From: JAHRVQ01 sp029941905 | GTDB taxonomy: Bacteria; Pseudomonadota; Gammaproteobacteria; Pseudomonadales; Azotimanducaceae | Length of the DNA: 64,000 nucleotides | Direction: 5' to 3' | Assembly: GCA_029941905.1 (NCBI GenBank) | Contig: JAPYTQ010000012.1 | Coordinates: 57,990-121,989 of the forward strand | In this document: in pieces, positions 1 through 8,207 of the stretch | Layout: every line of letters starts with the position of its first letter | How positions within the stretch are numbered: the first letter of the stretch is position 1 | Translations under genes and position numbers: made by a program | Notes under the pieces: model-generated | Told to the model about the DNA's origin: nothing | The model's input: only the letters and a program-made list of their open reading frames with translations | Database searches by the model: none

Positions 1-168
1 CGCGGGACGATGGTAAACGTAGGCTCGGACACCTTGTCAGAATTCAGGGATCGTGCGGTACTGACTCTGGTATCTGAACAGTCCGTCGTTGAGGGGGGAA
101 CATCGACCGTGTTTAAGTTCAACGCCAACCGGGAAATTGAAGATTCCAGTTGGGGGAATCCCATCTAA
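1..168 (+). CDS. C-terminal fragment of an unrecognised protein
   Basis: An open frame enters from the left edge and ends at TAA 166-168, giving the last 55 residues of a protein that starts outside the window. The visible part is hydrophilic with short beta-prone stretches (for example VLTLVSEQSVVEGG) and ends in WGNPI. I see no transmembrane segment, cysteine motif or family signature. Function is unknown; only the frame and stop are supported. Confidence 0.5.
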   Translation, partial: RGTMVNVGSDTLSEFRDRAVLTLVSEQSVVEGGTSTVFKFNANREIEDSSWGNPI

Positions 169-260
169 GGCGAATATGGTTCGGACTGAGGGTTTAGGTT
201 ACAATGCGCGTCGTTTTTAACTTGCTGGACTTGCGGGAACGAGTGCCAGAACGCCGACAT

Positions 261-291
261 GGCGAAAATAGACCTTAACCAGAGGTTCCCT
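261..291. repeat. Diverged end of a dispersed palindromic repeat (family 1, copy D)
   Basis: The stretch GCGAAAATA then CTTAACCAGAGGTTCCCT closely matches the right end of the repeats at 12801, 23781 and 55221 (consensus GACGAAAATAT, CTTAATCAGAGGTTCCC). It lies about 20 bases upstream of the cytochrome c5 start codon. Only one end is recognisable, so it may be a decayed copy. Confidence 0.45.
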
Positions 292-311
292 AACAATCAG
301 GAAAAGTTGTC

Positions 312-740
312 GTGAAAAAAATCGGGATGCTATTGATTGCCACATGGGTAAACATATTGACCGCAGATGTTGTGTTCGCCGATACAGTAGAAGCCAGTAT
401 CATAGAGCGTATTCACAAGGTAGGTTCCGTCTGTATCGAAGGCGATAGTTGTGCTGCCGGGTCGAGCAACGGGGCGTCAGTTGTTGCGGTCAGTGGCGGT
501 GGTGCAGAAGCAAACTACAAGAAAACCTGCTCAACCTGTCACGCAATTGGGGTGGCCGGGGCTCCAAAGCTGGGTGACGTGGCTTCCTGGGCGCCGAGAA
601 TCGCAAAGGGTATGGGGGTTTTGTACAGTAGCGTCATCAATGGTATGCCCCCTGGCATGCCTGCCAAGGGAATGTGTTTTACCTGCTCAGACGATGACCT
701 TAAAGCCATTGTTGATTACATGGTTGATTCCACAAAGTAG
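312..740 (+). CDS. Cytochrome c5-type periplasmic c-type cytochrome
   Basis: A 142-residue exported monoheme cytochrome c, expected to carry electrons in the periplasm. An N-terminal signal peptide (about residues 1-23) is followed by a heme site CSTCH at 73-77. A Met-rich segment GMPPGMP near 111-117 supplies the distal ligand. The CxxC pair CFTC at 122-125 is typical of the cytochrome c5 family, where it forms a disulfide. The start is GTG at 312 with AGGAAA upstream. Oddly, a second cysteine pair (C41, C47) precedes the heme domain. The gene stands alone, convergent with comM, so its electron partners cannot be inferred from context. Confidence 0.88.
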   Translation: MKKIGMLLIATWVNILTADVVFADTVEASIIERIHKVGSVCIEGDSCAAGSSNGASVVAVSGGGAEANYKKTCSTCHAIGVAGAPKLGDVASWAPRIAKGMGVLYSSVINGMPPGMPAKGMCFTCSDDDLKAIVDYMVDSTK

Positions 741-771
741 AGCAACGGACTGGTTAACTCCGGTACAAAAA

Positions 772-2289
772 TTAGGGCATTTGATATTGGTCCCGCTTCC
801 TGAAACTCAGCGCCTCGGCGAGATGATTCGTACCGATCCACTCTTCGTCTGCCAGGTCTGCAATGGTGCGGGCGATCTTCAGTATCTTGTAATAGCCCCT
901 GGCGGACAATCCCAGTTTATCCATTGCGTTGTCCAGCACTTGTTGGTCACTTTTCTGCAACGCACAGCTTCTGCCAGTTTCTCTGCTGGTGAGATAGGCG
1001 TTTAACTTTCCTGAACGCTGCCGCATCCGTCTCCGGGACGCATCGACTAATTCTGTTGCGTCGTAATGTTCCTTCTCATCCGGTTTTAAGCCAGGGTCTG
1101 AAAGTGCGCCTTTTGGCAGGGCAGGAACATCGACGTGCATGTCGATTCTATCCATGAGCGGCCCGGAAACCTTACCCCGATATCTTTCTACGCGATCCAT
1201 GGTGCAGTTACAGCGACCTGAATTGTCGCCGAAATAACCGCAAGGGCAGGGGTTCATTGCAGACACCAGTTGGAACCTGGCGGGGTAAGTCACTTGATGA
1301 CGGGCTCGACTGATGACAATTTTTCCTGATTCCAAAGGTTCCCTCAGGACCTCAAGCACCTGTCGTGAGAACTCCGGCAGTTCATCCAGGAACAACACCC
1401 CGAGATGAGCCAGAGAAATTTCACCAGGCTTCGGGGGGCTGCTGCCACCGACCAGGGCAATCCCGGAAGCGGTATGATGTGGAGCGCGAAATGGTCGTCT
1501 TCCCCAGGCGGCAAGGTCAAAAGAGTACTTTGATATGGATTGAATAGACGCAACTTCCAATGACTCTGGCGTGTTCATGGGTGGCAGCAAACTGGCGAGA
1601 CGGCTGGCTAACATGGTCTTTCCGGTACCGGGAGGTCCGACGAAGAGGATGTTGTGAGCACCGGCTGCAGCAATTACAAGCGCACGTTTTGCGAGATGTT
1701 GTCCCCTGACATCGGATAGTAATCTGGTTGGCGTAACCGGTGGCACGTCGAAATCCTGGATGGCCCGGGTAAGCTGACTTTTATTGTTCAGGAATTCCAC
1801 CGTGTCGAAAAGACTGGTGGCAGTCAAAACTTCAGTGTTGTCAGCTAAAGCCGCTTCATTGGCGTTGATACCGGGTACGATGAGCTGTCTCTTGCTGGTG
1901 ACATTTTTGACAGTGGCAGGCAGGACACCCTGGATAGAACGCAGGCGACCATCCAGCGCCAGCTCACCCAGCAGTTCGAATCGAGATAGTCTGTCTACCG
2001 GAAGCTGGCCGTTTGCGCCCAGGATCGCCACGGCAATAGCCAGGTCGTAGCGACCACTCTGTTTGGGTAAATCTGCCGGGGCGAGATTAACGGTCACGCG
2101 TCTCAAGGGCATTTTGAAACCGGAATTCTGGATCGCAGCCTTGACCCGGTCTTTGCTCTCCTTAACAGCGGTTTCTGGTAAGCCGACGATCAGAATCTGC
2201 GGCAATCCCGCTGAAATATCAGCCTCGACGGTGACCAGCGGTGCGTCGATACCGATTTGTGCTCGAGAGTAGGTGATAGCGACGGTCAT
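772..2289 (-). CDS. comM: ComM/YifB family Mg-chelatase-like AAA+ ATPase
   Basis: A 505-residue member of the ComM (YifB) family, a hexameric AAA+ helicase that promotes branch migration during natural transformation. The start is at 2289 (MTVAITYSRAQIG), with AGGA about eight bases upstream; the open frame extends further but without a ribosome site. It shows the N-terminal ChlI-like domain, a Walker A (GPPGTGKT), a Walker B (LFLDELPEF), a CxC-type cluster (NPCPCGYFGD, CNC) and a C-terminal Mg_chelatase_C region ending FRKRDQYQMP. Its place next to glnK recalls Pseudomonas. No other competence genes lie nearby. Confidence 0.95.
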   Translation of the reverse strand: MTVAITYSRAQIGIDAPLVTVEADISAGLPQILIVGLPETAVKESKDRVKAAIQNSGFKMPLRRVTVNLAPADLPKQSGRYDLAIAVAILGANGQLPVDRLSRFELLGELALDGRLRSIQGVLPATVKNVTSKRQLIVPGINANEAALADNTEVLTATSLFDTVEFLNNKSQLTRAIQDFDVPPVTPTRLLSDVRGQHLAKRALVIAAAGAHNILFVGPPGTGKTMLASRLASLLPPMNTPESLEVASIQSISKYSFDLAAWGRRPFRAPHHTASGIALVGGSSPPKPGEISLAHLGVLFLDELPEFSRQVLEVLREPLESGKIVISRARHQVTYPARFQLVSAMNPCPCGYFGDNSGRCNCTMDRVERYRGKVSGPLMDRIDMHVDVPALPKGALSDPGLKPDEKEHYDATELVDASRRRMRQRSGKLNAYLTSRETGRSCALQKSDQQVLDNAMDKLGLSARGYYKILKIARTIADLADEEWIGTNHLAEALSFRKRDQYQMP

Positions 2290-2409
2290 TCGCGGTCCTT
2301 TTTGAGTCACCGTAGTTTCACAAAAAACTGACGACGAGTTTGTAGGAGGAAGCGGATATTCCTGTGGGATATTTAATAGAGATTCATCATCATTATTCCC
2401 CAAAAAAGT

Positions 2410-2454
2410 GCACCCGGCTGGCTCACGGGGCTTAGGTATGCACCATAACAGGGC
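2410..2454 (+). promoter_or_regulatory. Tandem NtrC-like enhancer sites
   Basis: Two 15-base elements, GCACCCGGCTGGCTC (2410-2424) and GCACCATAACAGGGC (2440-2454), resemble the NtrC consensus GCACCA-N3-TGGTGC. Their centres are 30 bases apart. They lie roughly 90-140 bases upstream of the start point expected from the sigma54 element at 2520, the usual distance for activator sites. The half-sites are imperfect, so binding is inferred. Confidence 0.6.
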
Positions 2455-2519
2455 CTTCTATTTTCACGGTTTTTGTCGTCGTGGCGGCTAACCGACTGTT
2501 TTTTAAGGGTTTTGAGAAC

Positions 2520-2536
2520 TTGGCATGTTCAATGCT
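2520..2536 (+). promoter_or_regulatory. Sigma54 (RpoN) promoter
   Basis: TTGGCATG, four bases, then ATGCT matches the RpoN consensus TTGGCACG-N4-TTGCT. The invariant GG (2522-2523) and GC (2534-2535) are separated by exactly ten bases. It faces the porin and glnK genes, with a predicted start point near 2547 and a leader of about 85 bases. Together with the NtrC-like sites this indicates nitrogen-limitation control of the two genes. Confidence 0.75.
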
Positions 2537-2633
2537 CTATGCCAAGGACATATCAAACCACTGTAGTCAGTCATCTGTCGATTTCAACTGAATTATTTGA
2601 GTGGTTCGAATTACTAAATAGATGGGGGAAACA

Positions 2634-3326
2634 ATGAATAAACTAAAAATGTTACTGCTGGGAAGTACTTTGTTACTTGGAGCTACAAACGCCGACGCTG
2701 AGATAAGTGGGAACGTGAGCCTGGGTTCCGACTATGTATATCGTGGTATTTCCCAGACAAACGAGAATCCAACCATCCAGGGTGGATTTGATTTTGAAAG
2801 TGAATCCGGTTTTTACGCGGGTACCTGGGCATCCAACGTTTCATTCGATGGCAGTGTCGAGATTGATGTTTATGCTGGTTTCGGTGGGAGTTTCAGCGAA
2901 GATTTTGGTTATGATATCGGCGTCCTGGCATACATATATCCAGATGATGGTCAAGGTGGAAATCCGGATAGCAGCTTCAACGAGATTTATGGCAGTCTTT
3001 CATTTAAGGACTTTACACTGGGTCTAGCCTACTCTCCCGACTTCTTCTTTGAAACGGGCGCTGCAACCTATGTTTACGTTGATTATGAACTGGGACTGCC
3101 GAATGATTTTGGACTCGGATTTCACATCGGCAGTCAACAGATCGATGAAAATACTCAATTTGGGACAGTTGATTATCTTGAGTATTCAATAGGGCTGAGC
3201 AAGAGTATTGCTGAAATTGATGTATCGCTTACCTGGTACGATACCGATTTATCGAAGACAGAATGTTTTGGCGGTTCTGAAATTTGTGAGTCAAGATTTG
3301 TTTTAGCCATTGGAAAGAGTTTGTAA
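2634..3326 (+). CDS. TorF family putative outer-membrane porin (TIGR02001-like)
   Basis: A 230-residue beta-barrel outer-membrane protein. A signal peptide ends near TNADA. It is followed by alternating aromatic/polar strands with the family signature GNVSLGSDYVYRGISQ and a repeated GFYAGTW pattern. A terminal aromatic or leucine segment (FVLAIGKSL) suits barrel insertion. The start is the second ATG (2634); the first, at 2622, overlaps the GGGGGA ribosome site. Family members commonly sit beside glnK/amtB and are thought to admit nitrogenous solutes. The sigma54 promoter upstream and glnK 53 bases downstream support a nitrogen-scavenging role, which is an inference. Confidence 0.82.
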   Translation: MNKLKMLLLGSTLLLGATNADAEISGNVSLGSDYVYRGISQTNENPTIQGGFDFESESGFYAGTWASNVSFDGSVEIDVYAGFGGSFSEDFGYDIGVLAYIYPDDGQGGNPDSSFNEIYGSLSFKDFTLGLAYSPDFFFETGAATYVYVDYELGLPNDFGLGFHIGSQQIDENTQFGTVDYLEYSIGLSKSIAEIDVSLTWYDTDLSKTECFGGSEICESRFVLAIGKSL

Positions 3327-3379
3327 TTTAGTTACATTTGCCAGATAAATAATAAAGGCATCCTGAATAGGAGAAATAC

Positions 3380-3718
3380 ATGAAATTAGTCACAGCAATC
3401 ATTAAGCCCTTCAAGCTTGACGATGTCAGAGAAGCGCTATCAGAAATTTCCGTTCAAGGTATGACGGTCACTGAGGTTAAGGGTTTTGGTCGTCAGAAAG
3501 GCCATACAGAGCTCTATCGTGGCGCCGAATACGTTATTGATTTTCTACCGAAGGTTAAGATTGAAGTCGCGATTTCAGATGAGTCTCTTGATGCGGTAAT
3601 CGAAGCGATTACCGGGGCGGCGAATACCGGTAAGGTTGGCGATGGAAAAATATTCATCACGACGCTTGAAGATGTTATTCGGATTCGCACGGGTGAGACC
3701 GGCGGCGAGGCTGTCTAA
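3380..3718 (+). CDS. glnK: PII nitrogen regulatory protein GlnK
   Basis: A 112-residue PII signalling protein that senses 2-oxoglutarate, ATP and ADP and normally blocks the ammonium channel AmtB. The T-loop (GFGRQKGHTELYRGAEY) holds the uridylylation tyrosine at residue 51; the B-loop is TGKVGDGKIF. The N-terminus MKLVTAIIKPFKL is closer to GlnK than to GlnB. AGGAG precedes the ATG. It appears cotranscribed with the porin. Unusually no amtB follows: a strong terminator closes the unit at 3781-3807. Confidence 0.96.
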   Translation: MKLVTAIIKPFKLDDVREALSEISVQGMTVTEVKGFGRQKGHTELYRGAEYVIDFLPKVKIEVAISDESLDAVIEAITGAANTGKVGDGKIFITTLEDVIRIRTGETGGEAV

Positions 3719-3780
3719 CATCTGACGACTTGAATTTACCTGGGGGGCTGTCACCGGCCAGTTTCAGGTTTTTCGCACAG

Positions 3781-3807
3781 AAAGGGACGTTTTACGTCCC
3801 TTTTTTT
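3781..3807 (+). terminator. Intrinsic terminator after glnK
   Basis: A perfect ten-base-pair stem, AAAGGGACGT and ACGTCCCTTT, with a TTT loop, is followed by an uninterrupted T tract. It ends the porin-glnK unit and insulates thrC. Confidence 0.93.
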
Positions 3808-3871
3808 CCCGTTTTTTATGCGTACCACCAGGTTGTATTCATGGGTGATAACACGATGTGCATAATCGGGA

Positions 3872-3900
3872 CTTTATCGGCGTAGTAACCTCTCTATAAT
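3872..3900 (+). promoter_or_regulatory. Candidate sigma70 promoter for thrC
   Basis: A perfect -10 box TATAAT (3895-3900) lies 34 bases before the thrC start, with CTTTAT (a weak -35) seventeen bases upstream of it. The -35 is poor, so the call rests on the -10 box and its position. Confidence 0.45.
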
Positions 3901-3933
3901 AATAGTAATTTCTTGCAGAGCAGCATTGACTTA

Positions 3934-5304
3934 ATGAGATACAAGAGCACGAGAGGCGGTGTGACTAATGTTACGTTCAGGGATGCCGTTATCATGGGAT
4001 TGGCACCGGACGGCGGATTGCTGCTCCCGGAGCAGATACCCGATGTCGCAGAAGAATTGGTGCAATGGCAGAACCTTGGCTACGCGGAACTGGCGTATGA
4101 AGTGATGTCATACTATATCGATGACATTGACCCGGAAACACTCAGGGAGATTATCGAACGGAGCTACGCTACTTTTGACCATGAACTAGTAACGCCTGTT
4201 CGCAATGTGGGTGATGTTCATATCCTTGAGCTTTTTCACGGACCAACCCTGGCTTTCAAAGATGTTGCGTTACAATTCCTTGGCAATATTTTCGAACACA
4301 TCCTGACTGAGCGACAAACCACCGTGAATATCCTCGGGGCAACCAGTGGGGATACCGGCAGCGCTGCTATCGCCGGGATTCGCGGTAAGTCAAACATCAA
4401 TATTTACATCATGTTTCCTGAGGGCAAGACCAGTACGATCCAGGAACAGCAGATGACCTCTGTTCTGGACAATAATGTTCACAATATTGCAATCAACGGC
4501 AGTTTCGATGACTGCCAGTCATTGATGAAATCAGTCTTTAGTGACCTGGAATTCAAGCAGTCCCATAACCTGGCTGCCGTTAATTCGGTTAACTGGACGC
4601 GCGTCCTCGCCCAGATTGTTTACTACTTTTCCGGCTACTTTCAGATAGGGAGTCCGCTGCATTTTGATGTTTGTGTTCCTACGGGGAATTTTGGAAACAT
4701 ACTGGCCGGGTTCCTGGCCAGGAAGATGGGCTTGCCGATTCGCCGTTTGATACTTGCGACTAACAGCAATGATATTTTGGCGCGATTCTTTAATTCCGGT
4801 GTGTATGAACGAGGCCCTGTGAATTTTACCCACAGCCCGGCCATGGATATTCAGGTCTCAAGTAATTTTGAGCGATACCTGTACTACAAGTGTGATGAAA
4901 ACCCGACCAAGCTGAGCGAGTTTATGCAGGGTTTTGCAGATACCGGCCGAGCTGAAATGCGGTTCAACTCAAGCAGGTTCGATCCGGTCTTCCGAGCAGC
5001 ATCGGTAAGTGATGAAGAAACCAGAAATACGATTAAGCGCTACTTTGACAGCCACCAGTATGTGGTTGATCCGCACACAGCCGTTGGATTGGCGGTGGCG
5101 GCACGATTCCGGGATGACACCGTACCGTTACTTGCTCTGTCTACGGCGCATCCAGCCAAATTCGAGGATGTCATGGCAAATGCCCTGCCGGGGTCTGCTA
5201 TTACGCATCCAACCCTGGAGGCGTTAAAAGGGCTGCCCACAAGAAAGAAACTACTTGATGCCCATGTCGCTGAAATCAAATTACTGATTGAAACGAGTGG
5301 GTGA
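3934..5304 (+). CDS. thrC: Threonine synthase
   Basis: A 456-residue PLP enzyme that turns O-phosphohomoserine into threonine. The start MRYKSTRGG (ATG 3934) matches the family N-terminus better than the TTG at 3913. The PLP lysine is in HGPTLAFKDVALQF, and the phosphate-binding loop is ATSGDTGSAA. Length and sequence resemble the Pseudomonas-type threonine synthase rather than the shorter plant type. It stands alone: hom and thrB are not adjacent, as in other Gammaproteobacteria that keep hom-thrC elsewhere. Confidence 0.96.
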   Translation: MRYKSTRGGVTNVTFRDAVIMGLAPDGGLLLPEQIPDVAEELVQWQNLGYAELAYEVMSYYIDDIDPETLREIIERSYATFDHELVTPVRNVGDVHILELFHGPTLAFKDVALQFLGNIFEHILTERQTTVNILGATSGDTGSAAIAGIRGKSNINIYIMFPEGKTSTIQEQQMTSVLDNNVHNIAINGSFDDCQSLMKSVFSDLEFKQSHNLAAVNSVNWTRVLAQIVYYFSGYFQIGSPLHFDVCVPTGNFGNILAGFLARKMGLPIRRLILATNSNDILARFFNSGVYERGPVNFTHSPAMDIQVSSNFERYLYYKCDENPTKLSEFMQGFADTGRAEMRFNSSRFDPVFRAASVSDEETRNTIKRYFDSHQYVVDPHTAVGLAVAARFRDDTVPLLALSTAHPAKFEDVMANALPGSAITHPTLEALKGLPTRKKLLDAHVAEIKLLIETSG

Positions 5305-5366
5305 ACCAGGGACCTTCCACCCTCTCCGCAGCAGGTTATCTATTCTCAGTCAGCCTCCTGGTCAAC

Positions 5367-7415
5367 CTAGTCAGCTCGGCTGCTGGCAACAAAGATGGCA
5401 GAGTATTCCTCGCGAGTCAGGCCACCATCGCCATTGCGATCGAGTTTGTCGAAATTTTGTGCCAGGCGTTTACCTGGCCGACCTTTTAATTCGCTCTTCT
5501 GGAGGATATCGTCGAGGTTGTCATCCAACATGCCAAACAGTCGGGTTGAATTCAGCATCTTCGCGAACTCAGGTTTAAGACTATCGGTTGTCTCTTCCTT
5601 CCATCGATAACTGAGCGCGGTGAACAACATTTCTTCATGTGACTGCTCGCCCCAGGTTATACGCAGAGACGGGTCGGGATTGGCAAAGTTCTGGGCCGAA
5701 TTGTCGTATTCATATCGAGCTACCAGTTTTGAACCAGCTGGGATATCAATGGGCTCTTCAAATCCATAGGCACGTTGCCAGTTAAAGTCGTATCTGGGCA
5801 GTGAAAGCAGCATTTCCTCGGAGCCATCCGGATAACGAATCGAAAGGGTCGAAGACTGCCCCCGGTAATGCGCATGGGGAAATGCGTAATAGAGCAGTGC
5901 ATCGCGGGGAAATTCCACGTAGGCAGTTTCCTTGTGACGGGCAGTTTCCGGTGGAATATCAATTGATGCATCCAGGATCACGGTGGCACGTTGCATCAGG
6001 CCTGGCAATTCGTCGTCCTTGTAGAAATACAGGCCAATCTGGGAGCGATCTGTGACGGACTTTCCAAAGGGCGTGTAGTGTATTTGGAGGCCGATAACGC
6101 CACCCACCGGGATCAGCGTCCCGACATTGTCCCGGGAAATAAAAGACTCGGCACCGACAGCATAACCCCCCACTGATGCACCCCAACGAGATTCACTGCT
6201 TTTCCCATTCTCGGGTATCTCTTTCATATGTCCAGTGAGCACATGATGTACTGATTCCCGGGAGCCTACTTTGACGGTGCTGGCACGTAACCACCTGGGT
6301 TCTGTGAGTGGATTGGCAATCACTGGCCGCTGGTAATCAACGATACCCGTCGCAGGAACCTCGAACGCAGGGATATCCAGGACGATGTCGGGTTGGCCAA
6401 GGGGCCAGTCCTGAATTGGCTCGCGCGGCTCCGCCAGTGGATCTGAACCCTCGCCACGCGGGGCACCGGCTTCAATCCAATGTACCAGGGTTTTGATTTC
6501 CTCGGCATCAAGGCTTCGATCGCCAATAAAGTGGCCGATGTTAGGGTCTGAATGCCATGGAGGCATGCGGTCGGTACGAATGACTTCACGAATCATGGGA
6601 GCGAAACCCGTGACCATTGCATAGCTGTTCATCGCCCAGGGACCGATACCCCCTTCCTGGTGACAGCTGACGCAGTTTTCTTCCAGGATGGGTGCGATGG
6701 TATCGTGGTAGGAAATATTTGCGTGTTGTGCCTGCTGCCCGCGTTCCGGGAAGTTAATCAGGCAGCCTGGTGCGTCTACCTGGGCGACTGTGATCTGTAC
6801 ACCGTTAATCACTGCATCCAGGGCATCAACCAGGTATTTATGTTCTGCCTCTGCCTTCTGATTTTCGTAAGTCAGGCGATCATCGACAGGACCGTGGTAG
6901 ACAACCCGCCGACTGGAGGGATCGATAACAAATATCTCTGCGGTACGCGTGACATTCAGGGATTCTCCCACCAGCTGATACTCGTCGACCAATACCTGCA
7001 TATCGAAGCCAAACTCCTCAACCTCGGCTGTGATGCTGGCGGCGTTATCCTGAATATTGGAATTCAGCAGAAAAAACTTAACACCTTTGTCCGCATATTC
7101 ATCTCGCACGACACGCAGGGCTGGCATGGCGTTGCGAACGATCGGACAGCCATTGCCCTGGGTCATGAGGACAATGGCTGACGCATTGCTGTAGTAGCTC
7201 AGGCTATGGGCAGCACCCCTATGGTCCAGCAATTGGAAGTCATCAACCTGCATGCCGATAATATCCTCCAGAACCTGCGCCTTCTGCGCTACAACTGCAG
7301 GGGTCGCAGAGGCTTCTGCTGCTTCTTCGGTTGCCTGTTGACCGCAGGCAGTTAACAGAAATGCGCTGAATAGAAGCGGAGTCATGGCGCTAAGGCCTTG
7401 TGTTCGAGATTTCAT
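5367..7415 (-). CDS. Lipoprotein fusing redoxin, cytochrome c, PHM-type copper monooxygenase and EF-hands
   Basis: A 682-residue exported lipoprotein (lipobox LTAC, Cys24). Residues 50-215 form a thioredoxin-like redoxin with a lone cysteine at 90 (GNGCPIV). Residues 235-320 carry a c-heme site (C248, C251, H252) with a Met ligand candidate in MPPWH (M284). Residues 345-605 resemble the copper type II ascorbate-dependent monooxygenases (PHM/DBH): His pair 390-391 and H446 for one copper, H514/H516 and M596 for the other. The C-terminus has a canonical EF-hand loop (659-670, DRNGDG) and a degenerate one (631-642). The start at 7415 has AAGGA upstream. It stands alone between convergent thrC and yigB. 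Substrate unknown. Confidence 0.8.
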   Translation of the reverse strand: MKSRTQGLSAMTPLLFSAFLLTACGQQATEEAAEASATPAVVAQKAQVLEDIIGMQVDDFQLLDHRGAAHSLSYYSNASAIVLMTQGNGCPIVRNAMPALRVVRDEYADKGVKFFLLNSNIQDNAASITAEVEEFGFDMQVLVDEYQLVGESLNVTRTAEIFVIDPSSRRVVYHGPVDDRLTYENQKAEAEHKYLVDALDAVINGVQITVAQVDAPGCLINFPERGQQAQHANISYHDTIAPILEENCVSCHQEGGIGPWAMNSYAMVTGFAPMIREVIRTDRMPPWHSDPNIGHFIGDRSLDAEEIKTLVHWIEAGAPRGEGSDPLAEPREPIQDWPLGQPDIVLDIPAFEVPATGIVDYQRPVIANPLTEPRWLRASTVKVGSRESVHHVLTGHMKEIPENGKSSESRWGASVGGYAVGAESFISRDNVGTLIPVGGVIGLQIHYTPFGKSVTDRSQIGLYFYKDDELPGLMQRATVILDASIDIPPETARHKETAYVEFPRDALLYYAFPHAHYRGQSSTLSIRYPDGSEEMLLSLPRYDFNWQRAYGFEEPIDIPAGSKLVARYEYDNSAQNFANPDPSLRITWGEQSHEEMLFTALSYRWKEETTDSLKPEFAKMLNSTRLFGMLDDNLDDILQKSELKGRPGKRLAQNFDKLDRNGDGGLTREEYSAIFVASSRAD

Positions 7416-7520
7416 GGTGTTGTTCCTTATTGCGAATCAGGAGTACCAGACCGCAGAATCTGACGTCGAGGATAGATATCAAAGCGTTATGATGTTACAA
7501 AAACACCCCGATTTCCAGCG

Positions 7521-8207
7521 TCAATGGATCTTTGCAACCGCATCTGGAAGTTGAGAAATATCGGTGATCGTTACATCTGCCTGATGCTCTCCAGGCGTTT
7601 TGGTGCCCCTGTCCATCCAGATTGCATGCAAACCGGCGTTTTTAGCAGCGTCGACATCCAATTTTGGATCGTCACCAACATAGATCATTTCATGGGGATC
7701 CACCCCGGCGTGTTGTAAGGCGGCAGAAAACAGGTGCGGTTCCGGTTTAGGTGCACCGACTTCTTCGGCTGTAAATCCAAAACTGAACAGCTGGTCGAGG
7801 CCGAGGCGTTGGATGTCGGCGTTGCCATTGGTTAGGGCCGCCAGCGTGTAATGGCGAGAGAGGTCCTGGAGCACTTCCCAGGTGCCGTCGAATAATTCGA
7901 TCTGATTGCGTGCGTGCAGAAACACTTCCATTGCCTGGTGCGACAGGTCTATCGCCCTGGGCGAAGCAATATGGCTTAAGCGCAACGCGCGTTCGATGAT
8001 ACAGCGCCGGAATTCGGTAATTTGTTTGACGAGGCCTGGATTTTCATCGAGTACCTGCTTGCGTAGCGCACGCATGGTTTCTACGCTGTATTTAAGAGCA
8101 GGCACCTCGTTTGCCAACCATAAATTGAGTTGCGCTTCTGCATGGCGAATAACAGGGGCAACGTCCCACAAGGTGTCATCCAGGTCAAACCCGATTATCT
8201 TAATCAT
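7521..8207 (-). CDS. yigB: HAD-superfamily phosphatase YigB
   Basis: A 228-residue haloacid-dehalogenase-type hydrolase. Motif I is DLDDTLWD (nucleophile and acid Asp residues), motif II is ALTNGN, the lysine lies in GAPKPEPHLF and motif III is YVGDDPKLDVDAA. E. coli YigB is a 5-amino-6-(5-phosphoribitylamino)uracil phosphatase of riboflavin synthesis. Identification here rests on these motifs and on its conserved place after xerC. The start overlaps the xerC stop by four bases, suggesting translational coupling. Confidence 0.85.
   Translation of the reverse strand: MIKIIGFDLDDTLWDVAPVIRHAEAQLNLWLANEVPALKYSVETMRALRKQVLDENPGLVKQITEFRRCIIERALRLSHIASPRAIDLSHQAMEVFLHARNQIELFDGTWEVLQDLSRHYTLAALTNGNADIQRLGLDQLFSFGFTAEEVGAPKPEPHLFSAALQHAGVDPHEMIYVGDDPKLDVDAAKNAGLHAIWMDRGTKTPGEHQADVTITDISQLPDAVAKIH

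Noticed and set aside
451..1005. 184-codon frame overlapping cytochrome c5 and comM
   Set aside because: It runs through the cytochrome gene in another frame and antisense to comM, with an Arg/Gln/Pro-rich sequence typical of shadow frames.
6552..7181. 209-codon plus-strand frame inside the copper-monooxygenase fusion gene
   Set aside because: Antisense to a clearly coding gene with many recognisable motifs; no family match and no ribosome site.
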